Shown: in pieces, positions 1 to 11,692 of the stretch
Layout: each line of letters opens with the position of its first letter
Numbering within the stretch: position 1 is the stretch's first letter
Assembly: GCA_003117195.1 (NCBI GenBank)
Contig: BDSI01000004.1
Span: forward strand, 2,041,290-2,105,289
Length of the DNA stretch: 64,000 nt
Direction of reading: 5' to 3'
Origin: Eudorina sp. 2006-703-Eu-15
Lineage: Eukaryota; Chlorophyta; Chlorophyceae; Chlamydomonadales; Volvocaceae
Position numbers and translations under genes: made by a program
The notes under the pieces: generated by a model
What the model saw: the letters and a program-made list of their open reading frames with translations, nothing else
Database searches by the model: none
Told to the model about the DNA's origin: nothing

Positions 1-30
1 CAAAAGTTCATCAATAGAATTTTAATCTAC

Positions 31-3000
31 ATGATATCCATGGAATGTCACGTGCGATCCAGTGCGATGCTGTGTCGCAATTTACATGTCGCTGTAGTTG
101 CGACATCATGGCTACTGGTTGTTGGTGGCTCAACAACCTTCTTCTTTTTTTACATCATGACATTGACCCGATGGTTCAACGTCAATGCCACCGAGTTCAT
201 TGCCTGGCGCAACGGTTTGGTCCTCCAGTATTACTTCGCGAACGCTACGACAGGAAAAACGACGCCCCTCCTTTCAAGCACATACAGTTTCATCGTGAGT
301 GCGTTATTTACGATAGAATATATAAGGGTCTCAGGAATGCAAGTATCCAAATCCAGCAACCCAACAGACCGGCTGCTGCTGATGGGCCTGCCCGATCTCA
401 ACCTAAGCCCGGGCCTATACGGCCTGTACAAGCGGATACAAGATATATCTTCTTCAATATCTGAATCTCTGAACTGCTTATGCCTGACAGCGAGTCCGCC
501 TATGCGCCTTCCCCACACCATACATCTATCCGCTAGCTAGACCCATCGTAGCCATCCGGTACGAATTTAGTTTGGCTGATCTGCCCCTTGCACGCAGCTG
601 ATCTGGCAGTGGGCCGGCACCCTGGCGGCGGCCCTGGGCGCAGCTGGACTCCTCTGGACCCACCACTCCAATGACACCAACCGGCTGCTGCCGCCGGCTG
701 CTGCGCATGCACCCGCACACCAGCCCACGCGGATCTTCGAGACATCATCCTGGTCATCCGCGGATGTGTCGCCGGGGGCTGCTGGGAAGGACGGCGCCAA
801 GGCCTCAAAGCCTCGAAGGCGCTCGCTGGGCGTCCGGCTGGCCAGGGTAAGCGCCGATCAAGCAATCAAGGCGCGCAGCAAGCAAACAAGGGACGGAACT
901 TCCCTTGAGGAGGCTGTGCCCAGCTACCTGTGTTGGCCCTGGTGCCATCCATCGCTAGATTGCAGCGGTGCCGCGCTGCCCCACTCATCGGCACCACCCA
1001 CCGTTGTTTCTGCTTTCTGGTCTAGGTTTTCTTTTCTTTTTTAATCAGCCACCCACCGCCCCGCCCTGCTGCAGGCTGTGGCCCGTGTCCGGCGCCTCCT
1101 GCGCTGGCAGGTCCCTCCCCGCGGGCTGTGGCGCGCGCTGCTGGGCCCCGACGGGCTGTCGATGCTGGACCTCCTGCTCGTCCTCATCTGGCTGGGGCTG
1201 CACGTCCTGTGGCTGACGGACATGACCCTCAAGGTGCTGGACGCGCGCCGTGCGCCCCCATCGGCCGCCGCCTCATCGGCCGCCGCCACCAAGGGTGCGA
1301 CCTGCGTGCGTCCTCTGACTTGTTGTAGCTCGCTCGCCACAGTGCGGGGCCAGTGAAGGGGGGGGTAAAAAGAGACAGCCCAGACACACCAGTGGGGGGC
1401 TGGGATCGCAGCGGAGGGCAGCGCCGAGGGCTGGCGTTGGGGTCGGAGGGGTGGAGACAGGAATTCCGGGAGACCTGGTGATGATGATGGTAATGGAGTG
1501 AGGTCCTGGGGTCATAGCTGGCAACTGTACAGGTATCGCTGTGTGTATGCTGCTGGCTGAGGAGTAAGAAACAGAAGGACGAGAAAGAGTACGGCGGTTG
1601 GGGCACGCACCCTCTGATCGATTCACGCCATCTCTATTTGCCCGTGTGTGTGCCGGCTGCCGGGTCGCATCGACGGACAGTGGTGACCACGGCGGCGGCG
1701 GCGGTGGCGGGCAACGCCACCACCAGGATTGGCGCGGCCGCCAACTCGACCTCCGCCAACTCAACCGCGTGCGCCAATGCCACATCAGCGAACGGCGCCG
1801 CCGTGACGGCGGCCCGCAACAACGTAAGGCTGAGGAGCTTGCTGGCTGCCAACAGCAGCAGTGGCAGCAGTGGCAGCAAGGCCACCACCACAACCGCCAC
1901 CACGACCGCCAAAACGACCACCACCGCAAAATCACTGCCTCGCGAAGTCCAAAACAGGTGAGATGTCTCCCTCACACATAAGCGGGTGATGATATGTCGA
2001 CCCAATTGGCCCAGCCCCGCTCCTGCCACCTTCTCCCGCCGACCTTCTTAACACCCCGCACCCCCACCCCCACTGCACCCTCCCGCACCCCCGCTGCACC
2101 CCCCCGCTGCACCGCCTCGCGCTCTTGCCCACACGCCTACTCATGCTAATGCCGAGAACCCCTCCTCACCTGTCGTCTCGGCTCGCCCCCCGGTGGTGAT
2201 GCATGGTGGTTGGTTGTTGGTGGTTGGCGTTCGTTCCCCGTCATGCTCGGCAGCCTGGCCAAGTACACCGGCGCGGTAGGCAACCTGGACCTGCTGCTGC
2301 TCTTCTTCCCGCTGCCCCGCTGCAACTTCCTGCATTGGGTCCTGGGCACCGACTTCCCAGCGCTCGTCAAATACCACAGGTGCGTGCGCTCGTTGATGTC
2401 ATATTAATTCGTGCGATGAGGCGCCTCGCCCATCACCGCCACGCGCCCCCTAGCTACGGCTAGCTGCCTATCGCCCCGTGTGCTGTATGTCCGGTACGGT
2501 CCTGGGACCCCTAGCTAGCTAGCTAGCCCTTCCTTGCGACCCGAACCGCTGCTGTTGAACTAGCACGCACCACCGGGTACATACATACACTGACCGACCG
2601 CCCGACCACCGCCCCACCACCGAAACAGATGACGACGTAGATCATGCCGGCCCCCCTGCCCTCCCACCACACATCGCCCCCCCCTTTTTGCCAAATAAAG
2701 ACATCGAAGCCGCGAAAAATCACTGATTGCGTACCCCCACACTCCCGCACCTACCCCCCGCTCCTCAGATGGCTGGGCCACGCGACGCTGCTGCTGTACT
2801 CACTCCACGGCATCATTTACATGGCGCTGTGGACCAAAGACGGCACGTGAGTACGGCAGTATGTAGTACGGCAGTACGTAGTATGGCTGTCTTCGTTTGG
2901 GTCGCCGAAAGGTCGGGGACAGCCGCCCCCGCCCGCCCGTGGATGTCAACCAGCCTACTCGCTGGCAGCTGTATTGCACGTACAGCGTGCTCCTGCTGTG

Positions 3001-6000
3001 CCGGGCGCCGAGCAGCCGCCAGCCGCCTTCCTGATTACGGTCTTGCTGATGGCCGGTCGCAGAGATTCAGAAAACCCACTTAACAGTGCACCAACCCTGC
3101 TGCCTCCGGCGCTCTTTTTGATGATCATTTTTATCTTGCAGCATGTCCGCCAACATGCAATGGTCCATGGGAGGCTACGTCAACAACGTCGCGGGCCTTA
3201 TCTCCCTCGTCGCCGGCTGGGTGCTGTGGATCACCTCCGTGCCCTTCATCCGGCGCCGCCTCTTCAACCTCTTCTACACCGCCCACATCGGCGGCACGGT
3301 GGTGTTCATGCTGTTCGCGCTGATGCACCGCAAGGACATCGCGCCATGGATCATGCCAGGTATGTACGACGGCTGTACGACTGTACGGCTACATGGATAC
3401 ACATGCGTGCGGGATGTATGTGTGCTCCAACCACGCAGGCGAATTTGACTGACAGCAGCCGCGAATGAGCTGTATGAATGAATGAATGAACGTTGGGTTG
3501 TATGTCTTATGATCAGTGGGGGACGACATGTGATGAAAGAAATTTGATTGTTTTCATCTTTTCCATTATTTATTTCCTGACGCTTCCATCCGTGTCAACT
3601 GACACGGTGGTCCGGCCCACGCCGCGCAGGCATCTTCCTGTACCTACTGGATGTCGTACTCCGTACCATCCAGCAGGCCTTCAACGTCACCCGGGTCAGC
3701 GCCGTACCGGGTGCGAACACGGCGGCGGTGGCCTCTCTGTCTCCCCACGGCAGCGTGCTGACCCTCACCATCCAGTGTGACAAGGTACGGTCGTGCCGTA
3801 CATGTACGAGCTGGCGCCCAGGGGGGGACATTGCCCGGTCCCGCTGTCCCATGCACGCCCCACACACGCGCCCGCCTCCCTTCGAACCCCGCCCCTGCCT
3901 CTCTTCGTGGGGTTCCACCCTTTGTGGCCTTGTGAATGAATGACCGTTACAGCGGACCCCAAAGGGATCACCGGTGTGCTATGCGAAGTATGAGTGCTCT
4001 TAGTTTATGCAGAATGATGCATCTTATCTTAGTGATGTCACATGCAGTGGACCCCGCGGGTCATCGGATGATGCTTGCCGGCGGTGCGTGTGGGCCGATC
4101 GATCCACAATAAGTTATTTCTTATGATGCGGGTTACCCCACTAGCGGTCGCTGGGCAGTGTCACGAGCCAGGCGTGGGCCTTCCAAGACCTCGAGAGGGT
4201 GCTGCGTTGGGTGCCTCAGAGGTGGTGGTAGCTGGGTAATGGGGTGCCTGTGTGGGCGACCTCCCCTGTGCTTGGCTTTATCCACTTCTGGGGATTATGC
4301 CCGCTGCTGTGCCTATCCCTTTGGTAGTGTTGCCCCGCTGCGCGCCTCTGCTTGCTTCGGTGTCTGACTGGTTGGGGTTATGGCCCGGTGTGTTTTCTTT
4401 GGGTGCGGCGTTGTGGTGTGGAGGTGACCTGCCGCCTTGGCGGTGGGGCCTACTGGGGCTTGCTCTGGTATACACCGATGATCCCGTTGGGGTCCGCTGT
4501 AACATTCATTCATTCAATAAAGACAACGCCCTCCACTCGTCCTGTGCTGAGGCCCGCCTGACTTGCATCCGCCACTGCTTCCGGGGCGGGGCACCAAGTT
4601 GTTGTCGGTGTTCGCAGGCAGGCAGCGCAGGAGTGCGAGTGACATGCAAGGGGCACAGCTAACGTAAAGCCGGAGGACAGGCGGCAGGGCACCGTACCAT
4701 CCATCCCTGCACGTGTGGAAACCCCCGACCAGCCCCGACCCCGTCCGTATGCACATCTATGCACCACCATTCCTGCTCGGGCAGGTCCTGAGCTGGGCTG
4801 GCCTCGACATCGTCTTCCTCAATGTACCGGAGGTCAGCTGGTGGCAATGGCACCCCTTCACGCTGGCCAACTCCTCGGTCGCTGGGGGCCCCGAGACCAA
4901 GATGGTGCTGCACATCAAGACGTACAACCGCTGGACGCAGGTATGTATGTACGGCACGGCCGTACGGCATCTACAGGTCGTTAGAGATGGGCGCGCCCCG
5001 CGTCCATGCGGACAGAGGCCGCCGCTGCCACATCAGCATCCCTCTGCCCCCGACCGCCGCTTGCTGTGTCTCGTTCGGAATACCGTACGACCATCACAGC
5101 AGAAGACCATAACCTAAACCCGCGGGGTCCGCTGTAACATCCTTAACAATAATAACCTAAAACCGTAAATTGTTAAATTCGTGTGTTTGTGACTGCTTCG
5201 TGCCTGCCGTACACAGCGGCTGGTGTCCCGCCTGGCGGCCAACCCCGAGCCCATCAAGCTGTACGTCAGCGGGCCGTACTACGGCGCCCACCGCCATTGG
5301 ATCACCAGCTTCGACCGCCACGTGTTCGTGGCGGGTGGCATCGGTGTGACGCCGGTGTTCGCGATGCTGAAGGATCTCATGGCCCGCCGCCGCGCCATGG
5401 CGGCAGCTGCCACCGCCGCCAGTGCCAGTGATGAGACCGTCGCCGCCGCCGCCACCGAGGCAGGCAGCGGCAGCGGTGCAACCGCCGCCGTCAGCCCACC
5501 GGGGCGCGTGTGCCTGGTTTGGATCAGCCGCAGCCGGGATGAGCTGGGCACGCTGCCCGTGGATATCCTTCACGAGGCTACCAAGTGAGTGTCGTACTGT
5601 CGTACTGTCGTACGGTCGAACCCGCACCCGCAGTCCCGCACCCGCATGCCTATGGACCCTTTCCACCCCCCACACATCCCGAGCAGGACCGGCTCCGAGG
5701 CCTGGCTGGACCTCAAGCTGTACCTGACCGCTGACGAGGACAACGACGAGGAGGGGAACAAGCAGGAGGAGGAGCGGGAGGTGCAGGATAAGGCGGACGG
5801 CGAACAACAGCAGCAGAAGCGGCCACAGCAGCCGTCGGCCGCCTTGCAGCACAGCAGCCCCCGCAGCAGCCCCCTCCCCAGCAGCCGCAGCAGCAACGGT
5901 GATGGCTCGAAGGGCCGGCAGGCCGCCGCCACCTCGCTGACCATCCCGGTCCACTGCCTCACGTCCGCCGATGCGGATGAGCCGCAGAGCGCCAAGACCC

Positions 6001-9000
6001 ATGGGACGGTGCAGCCCTCCCGGGATTCAGCCGGCATCAACCAGGCCCACATCGCCAGGTGGGTACTGCTGGGTACACGGTGCTGGGTGCCGGGTAGTGG
6101 CGACTTGGGGGGCGGGGCCGCGGGCGGGGTCCGTTGTGGCATTATGGGTAATGATAACAAGGGGTGGGTGGGGATCGATGGGGACTCTGGCGGAGGTGAG
6201 AGGTGGAGGGGGATTAAACTAAAAAAACGAAACCCAGGAACAGACCTTGGAGCATGTTGGGCACGTTTTGCCGCACGCGCTCTTGGATGTATAGATCGAG
6301 CGGGTTACCGCCCTTGGAGATATTATCATGGAAGTGGCCATTCGCTTGGCTGTACCGCTTGCTGTGATGGTGTCGAGCGCGATGGGCAGCTTTGCTCTAG
6401 TCAAAGCAGCGGAAGCTCCGTCGAGGTGGGGCTTTCCAAGCACATGACCAGCGAGGGCGCTGGGCAGCACATTCTAGAGACGGGCCTGGAGGACGTTTCG
6501 CGGTCAATCAAGGATATGAAGCCTGTTTTCTCAATGGGTCGTTCGGCCGACGTTAAGATGATAAAAACGCCAACCGCGGTTTTAGCCGCTGACCGCAGCA
6601 GGCGTGGCAGGACTTTTTATTGTCTTAGCGAACGACCCAATGAGAAAACAGGCTTGACATCCTTGATTGACCTCGATTGCTCCAGGCCCGTCTCTAAAAT
6701 GTGTTGCCCAGCGCCCTCGCTGGTCAGGTGCCTGGAAAGCCCCACCTCGACGGAGTTTCCTAGCTTCTCCGCGGCTTTGACTAGCCCCACCTCGACGGAG
6801 TTCCCTAGCTCCTCCGCTGCTTTGACTAAAGCCAAGCTGCCCATCGCGCTCAACACGACACCATCACTTCCACTACTACAAATAAAAAAAGGTATTGATG
6901 TTCAGATTCGTAACCTTTGGCCACAAGAGACCAACTTAAGCCGCTGGCCAGCTCGGCCTTCGGGTACGACACCCTCAAAGCTCGTTGGACGCGCTTGCAG
7001 CTGCAAGCCGACGCCGACGGTGGAAAGATCCACCACAAATGGCCCAGGCATATGGACATATCGACATGTTGCCCGTTCGGTTGCCGCTGCCACGCGCTCA
7101 CCGTCACGGAAGCTGATTTCTGCAGGTCTCTTTCTGCTCGGAATCAGTAAGCAATAAACCCCCTTCACCCGCTGTGCACTTGTTCTCCATCACCGGAACA
7201 GCGCGAGCCGGCGGCAACAGGAAATCGTGCGTTCGAGCGGTTACCCAACGAATTAGTTCACCCGCCAAATGAGAGGCTCAAAGTCCGACTGGAACAGGGC
7301 CCCCCACCCCAGCCGTTACAGGCTGCGTTCATGGGTAGGGGTGTACCTGGCGGCCGGAGCTAGCGGGGCGCCTGCTGATCCATCTCACTTCAGGACGCAG
7401 TGTTAGAAGGCGGACCAGCGATACCGCTGCTCGCCGTACAGGCGCAGACGGATTGTTTATCCTACCCCCAGGGGCATGCCGTGCACTAAGCAGGGAGCCA
7501 TGCTAAAGAAAAAACTCAACCTTGAACCACCAGCGCCTAGCCACAACGAAATAGAGACACACCGACTCGAGCGTGAAACAGCCAGCCGGCAGAGAAGGAA
7601 TCAAAAGACCTCAGCTTGCCGTACACAGTAGATCGACACCAAAATGGCCAGCCCGTTACAGGGACGGCACCTACCCGACCCAACAGGTCACGTACGTCAA
7701 ATCATGTTTTGGGAGACCCAGGCGACATCCGTGGGGTGTGACAGAACGACACACCCCGACGACATCCCACAAAGGGGTGGACGGGCGGTGCGGAACTCCA
7801 GTTCCGCGGAGGCAGCGCGAGCACCGGAAGGGATGCGAGCGAGACGAGCCCACAAGTCCGCTGTGACAGCCACAGCGATCGAAACGAGCTAACCACCCAT
7901 CCCCAAGCCGGCCCTGCGTGCCCCGACTTATCGTAGGACTCAGCGTACACGCACGGCCATGTTGCGCGACCAACCCCGCCGCATGCGCACACCCGTTGCA
8001 CCCATCCTCCGCCGTCCGTCCCTTCCTGTATTCGTTCATAGATCTTACTAGCATGCCTGCACCCTGAAGTGGTCTCGATGCGCAGTTAGTTGCATCCCGG
8101 ACCTCCATGCTCCATCTACCCTAACTTGTGCCGCTCCAAAATGTCACAAATGGCGGCACACTTATGTAACGTAATGTAACACTTGTGTTTTGGGTGTGTG
8201 TGTGTGTGTGTGTTGCCTCAGGCCGCTGGCGCACCCCTACATGTTCAGCCCGCTGCTGTGGGCCGCCGCCGTGACGCTGTGCTTCGGCGGCGGCTTCGCT
8301 GGCTTCGTCTGCGCGCAGGCGTACGACGCGCACATCTCCCGTACGGTTGCCGTACGGAACGACTATACGCACGTGGGCCTGCTGCAGTTCGCGGCGCTGG
8401 GGGTGGGCTCGACGCTGCCGCCCGCGCTGCTGATGCTGGCGGTGCACCTGTACTGGTGGGTGGGTGGTTATCAGTTAGTCAATTGATTATTTAGTTGGTT
8501 GGGTTAGTTAGGGTAGCACCTGTATGTGCTGTGCTGCTTGGTTTGCCGGAGGTGGGACTGAGAGCCCGCAATGGGAGGAGAGGGGTCGACTGATGGCAGT
8601 GGAGAGGGGTTGGGCATTTTGCTCGCGAGCGAGCAATCCAAGCCAGACCCGGTACGTACTATGTCCAGCACGGTACGGCGGTCGTACGGCAGTGACGTGA
8701 TCCCGATTCCCCCAGAGCCCGTATCAGTCACCCCTGCGGGGGCCGTAGTTCGTTCACCCCTCCTGGAGCCGGCAGCCAACCCGACTTGCGTCGTGCATAT
8801 CCCCCTACCTGCCACGTGTATTCACCCCAGGGCCATCAAGTCACGCAGGAGCGCCAGGGCATCTTTCTACCAGCAGCAGCAGCAGCATTACAGCGATTTG
8901 TACGACACCCCTGTGTCGGCCATTGCCACCGCCGCCGCCGCCACCTCCAGGGATTCCTGCCGCGCCGCCTCCAGCCTGCACGCCCTGCACACCTTGCGTC

Positions 9001-9551
9001 TGTCCGTCACCTCCACTGCCACCTCCGCCACCGACGACGAAACCTCCGGCCAGAACGCCGTCGCCGACAAGTCCGTGAAGAGCGCACCGAGGGCGCCCCG
9101 GTTCCGCGGCAGCTTCGGCAGCGTTGAGGACTACAACCGCTACACCTGCCTCGCCGACGCTGAGCCGTACATTGTGTACGGCAAGCCTGATCTTTCGGCG
9201 CTGCTGGAGAATGTGTCGCGCACCGGCGGCGGCCCGGCGGCGGCGACGGCGGGGGTGCCTCCGCCGGCGCCGGCGGCGCAGCAGCAGCAGCCGCCCCTGT
9301 CCGCCGCCGTACAGCAGCTCGAGGGCGCGACCGCGGTCACATGCGACCCGCCATCCCTGGCCGCGGCGGAGCAGATCCAAAAGCGTTTGGATCCGGATAC
9401 GGATCCGTCGGATCTGCGCGTGGCGGTGTTCGTGGCGGGGCCCGCGCGGCTGGTGGCGGCGGTGGAAGAGGGCTGCGCGCGGCTCAACGGGCCGTGGGGC
9501 AGGAGGGGGCGGTGCTACCTGGAGTCGCACCCCCTCACACACGAGCTGTGA
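31..9551 (+). CDS. Ferric-chelate reductase / NADPH oxidase-type flavocytochrome (FRE/FRO family)
   Basis: Predicted to move electrons from NADPH through FAD and two hemes across a membrane, probably to reduce extracellular ferric iron. Exons: 31-294, 598-846, 1075-1294, 1681-1957, 2254-2379, 2769-2846, 3142-3359, 3630-3784, 4785-4940, 5217-5584, 5687-6058, 8222-8455, 8831-9551; all phases join, giving 1145 residues. The ferric-reductase membrane domain carries two bis-His pairs, H378/H392 and H453/H467, each 14 residues apart. An FAD-binding HPFTL follows at 552-556, then NADPH-site GPYYG (600-604) and GGIGVTP (621-627). Two further membrane segments lie in exon 12, as in plant FRO proteins. 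The C-terminal half ends with a VFVAGP motif where the family usually has Cys-Gly-Pro. No EF-hands were seen, which argues against a calcium-regulated RBOH. The ATG at 31 is the first available near the window edge, so upstream exons cannot be excluded. Ser/Ala/Gln-rich insertions lengthen the protein. Confidence 0.85.
1358..1392 (-). repeat. Intronic repeat family A, copy 1
   Basis: In intron 3 of the ferric reductase gene. Its reverse complement contains GTGTGTCTGGGCTGT followed by a T-run and C-run. The same string recurs at 28507-28535, 30905-30940 and 38885-38915, always inside introns. It is antisense to its host gene here. Confidence 0.6.
3933..4516. mobile_element. Non-autonomous DNA transposon (MITE-like) with about 45-bp terminal inverted repeats
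   Basis: This 584-bp block lies in intron 8 of the ferric reductase gene. Its ends are inverted copies of each other over about 45 bp with a few mismatches. The left end reads GTTACAGCGGACCCCAA and the right end is its reverse complement. The outermost bases are GAATGAATGA on both sides. No long ORF with transposase features is visible, so it is non-autonomous. No clear target-site duplication was found outside the repeats. The superfamily cannot be named from the ends alone. Confidence 0.75.
5124..5140. repeat. Solo copy of the TIR sequence
   Basis: In intron 9 of the ferric reductase gene. GGGGTCCGCTGTAACAT matches the right terminus of the element ending at 4516. No partner terminus was found nearby, so this looks like the remnant of a second copy. 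Confidence 0.5.
6207..6240 (-). repeat. Intronic repeat family B, copy 1
   Basis: Near the start of intron 11 of the ferric reductase gene. The reverse complement has CTGGGTTTCG, a T-run, GTTTAA and a C-run. This matches copies at 17415-17450, 30953-30985 and 39775-39835. Confidence 0.45.
6363..6867. repeat. Long imperfect inverted repeat (hairpin) inside an intron
   Basis: The left arm (about 6363-6546) is closely matched, clearly over 80 percent by eye, by the reverse complement of the right arm (about 6632-6867), leaving a spacer of about 85 bp. The right arm carries an extra tandem duplication of a roughly 45-bp piece (AACTCCGTCGAGGTGGGGCT occurs twice). The sense strand of the ferric reductase pre-mRNA would fold into a hairpin of about 180 bp. 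Both arms can be read as related peptide-like sequence, so the source may be a captured exon or a transposon ORF. It could also be a small-RNA precursor. Confidence 0.75.
6868..8221. other. Remainder of ferric reductase intron 11, no gene recognised
   Basis: This completes an intron of about 2.2 kb, by far the longest in the gene. The segment from about 6890 to 7200 has an open frame of 77 codons with no recognisable domain and may be transposon-derived, continuing the inverted repeat. From 7250 to 8200 I see only short open frames and a (GT)n tract just before the acceptor at 8220-8221. Confidence 0.5.
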
Positions 9552-11393
9552 GTGATTGATGAGGGCCGGTGCCCGCCCGGTGCTCCGGCTTCTCCCGAAG
9601 CACGAATCCCCTACAGGGATGGATGGAGGGACACGCACACTCCTCGCTTCAGCACAAGTAGTAGTAAGGCAGGGGGCGGCGGGGGGAACTCCCCGCTCCA
9701 TCCAGCAGGGGCGGGGGCTGCTCGCTGGATTCTCCAGATGGAGATAGACACGGTAGATAGAGGCACCTGCTGGTCGTGCACGCGGGCGTAGGCCTGTCCC
9801 GGCATGGGGGCTGTTGGTGGCGCAGTTGTGGCGCAGTGGTGGCGCAGTGGTGGGGCAGAGGCGTGCGCGCGTGAGGACCAGCCAGCCACCGGCAGCAGGT
9901 AGGTACCGTCGGCTGCGTGGTGGCTGGACGGCCGGCTGGACGTGCCTGTGCGTACGTAATTATTGCGTTTCGGGTCTGCGCGGGATGGATGGGGGTGTTG
10001 AATATAAAGCGCTGACTACTATATATAGTGGGCGTAGCCACGCCGCCCGCCCGGGTATGCAACAGCATGCGTGTGTGCGTGTATAGTTCGTACAGGTGCA
10101 TGGCTGCGCGCTTCAGGCGTTGGCGCGAACCATGGACGACGGGAAGGCAGGGAGAGGAGGGGGAGGGAGAAGGAGAGGGAGAAGGAGGGAGAAGGAACTC
10201 GGTGGAGGGAGCAGCGCATTGACAGCAGGCTGGTGCAGGTGCAGGTCGCATGGTCGCATGAAGTTATAATGAGCGGCAGGTTGGGGCGCGGGCATGATGG
10301 CTGCGGCATGGATGCAGGCGGCAGATTAAGAGGAGAGGATGCCTTTTTTTCTTGTTTCGTTCATTACTTCATTTTCTGCGAGCTGCGTGCACCTGGTGAG
10401 CCACATACAGCAACAGCAGCTTGAATGTCCATTCCTTTCGGAGTAGCTTAGTGCGGCGGAGGGAGGTTGATTGGTACCTGGTGACAAGGAACTGCGGTCT
10501 CGGGGTCCGTTGCAGCAGGTGAGTGTTGAGGGGTGGCGGTGCGTGGGAGAGGCAGCTGCGAGGCGTCTGTGCTGCCACACAACGAACGGAGAATCGGAGC
10601 CACCTCTTCTGCCTGGGTACGTAGCTAGGGCGCGGTACATGCGGCGGCCGGTGGTTTGGGGCATGCATCGCTTGCCAACTTATCATCAATAGACCCTTAT
10701 TCGTTAATTGTTAATCGTTACATACAAGGTGGACCTGAGTCCCGACAGACGCATGGGTGCCGCCTTACTGCATCGCATGAACATCGCGGTATGTATTCAT
10801 TGGTGCCCCAGCCAGTGGGGAACAATGTGTGTCGTGCAGTAGTGTTAGCTGCGACACCACCAAGCAAGCAACAGGTAGGGGAATGTCGGCGTCCATCTGG
10901 TCTGTATCGCTGTTTGATGTATGGCGCATACCCACCTACATACCCAAATAAGCTGCGTGTGCTGGTGCGCATGCTGGGGCTTGCGTGGGGACCTTATCCG
11001 GAAGTTTCGTCATCCGTTCCAGCAGGGAGGGTAGGTAGAACGTAGAAGTGCGGCGACGCGCCTATCTATGCATCTATCTGCTGCTAAGACGCGCTCATCT
11101 GTGCGTGCGCGCAGTTGCGTTCGTTGTGATGAGCTGATCTGCTGATGGCTGTGGGGTTTGCGGGCGTTTGATTGAGTGCGTTCGGCGGAGATCATCCGGG
11201 GATTGCGTGCGTCGTCGTCCGCATGATTATTGTCTCGTTCGAAACTTGGGAATAATTTTAAGGTTACTCGCTCATGGACCTTCGTTTTCCGATCATTCAT
11301 CCGCCGCCCAACGAGCTGCGTGCTGGCCGTACATACCTGTCCACCGTTTCTGCACATGTGTCGCATACAGTTATCGGTGGAAGGCACGCACTT
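9552..11393. other. Intergenic region downstream of the ferric reductase gene
   Basis: It should include the 3' UTR, but no TGTAA signal was found. Two stretches look like exons with correct borders: one ending at a CAG/GTGAGT donor near 10518, and 10729-10788, which is 20 codons between an AG and a GTATGT donor. They could be the remains of a small gene. Nothing else was recognised. Confidence 0.4.
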
Positions 11394-11576
11394 GTGTGCT
11401 GCCCACGCAGGACATTGTGTGCTGCCCACGCAGGACATTGTGTGCTGCCCACGCAGGACATTGTGTGCTGCCCACGCAGGACATTGTGTGCTGCCCACGC
11501 AGGGCATTGTGTGCTGCCCACGCAGGACATTGTGTGCTGCCCACGCAGGACATTGTGTGCTGCCCACGCAGGACAT
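11394..11576. repeat. 23-bp minisatellite, about 8 copies
   Basis: The unit is GTGTGCTGCCCACGCAGGAC plus ATT. Copies are almost identical; one carries GGCATT in place of GACATT near 11503. Because 23 is not a multiple of three and the unit has no stops, all three frames stay open in both directions, which makes false long ORFs here. Confidence 0.9.
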
Positions 11577-11647
11577 GCGACAATGTCATTTATTCGCCGC
11601 CGCCGGACGTGTTCGTAGATGCCCCGCGCGCGCAGTGGTCGTCTCGC

Positions 11648-11692
11648 GTCCGTCCGTCCGTCCGTCTGTCCGTCCGTCCGTCCGTCCGTCCG
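11648..11692. repeat. (CCGT)n microsatellite, left flank of the LINE
   Basis: About eleven tetranucleotide units with one interruption, ending directly at the retroelement. The same repeat resumes at 15127-15141 on the other side. Confidence 0.85.

Noticed and set aside
31..9551. Calling the ferric reductase a respiratory burst oxidase
   Set aside because: No EF-hand region is present, His spacing is 14/14, and extra membrane segments follow the first NADPH motif as in FRO/FRE proteins.
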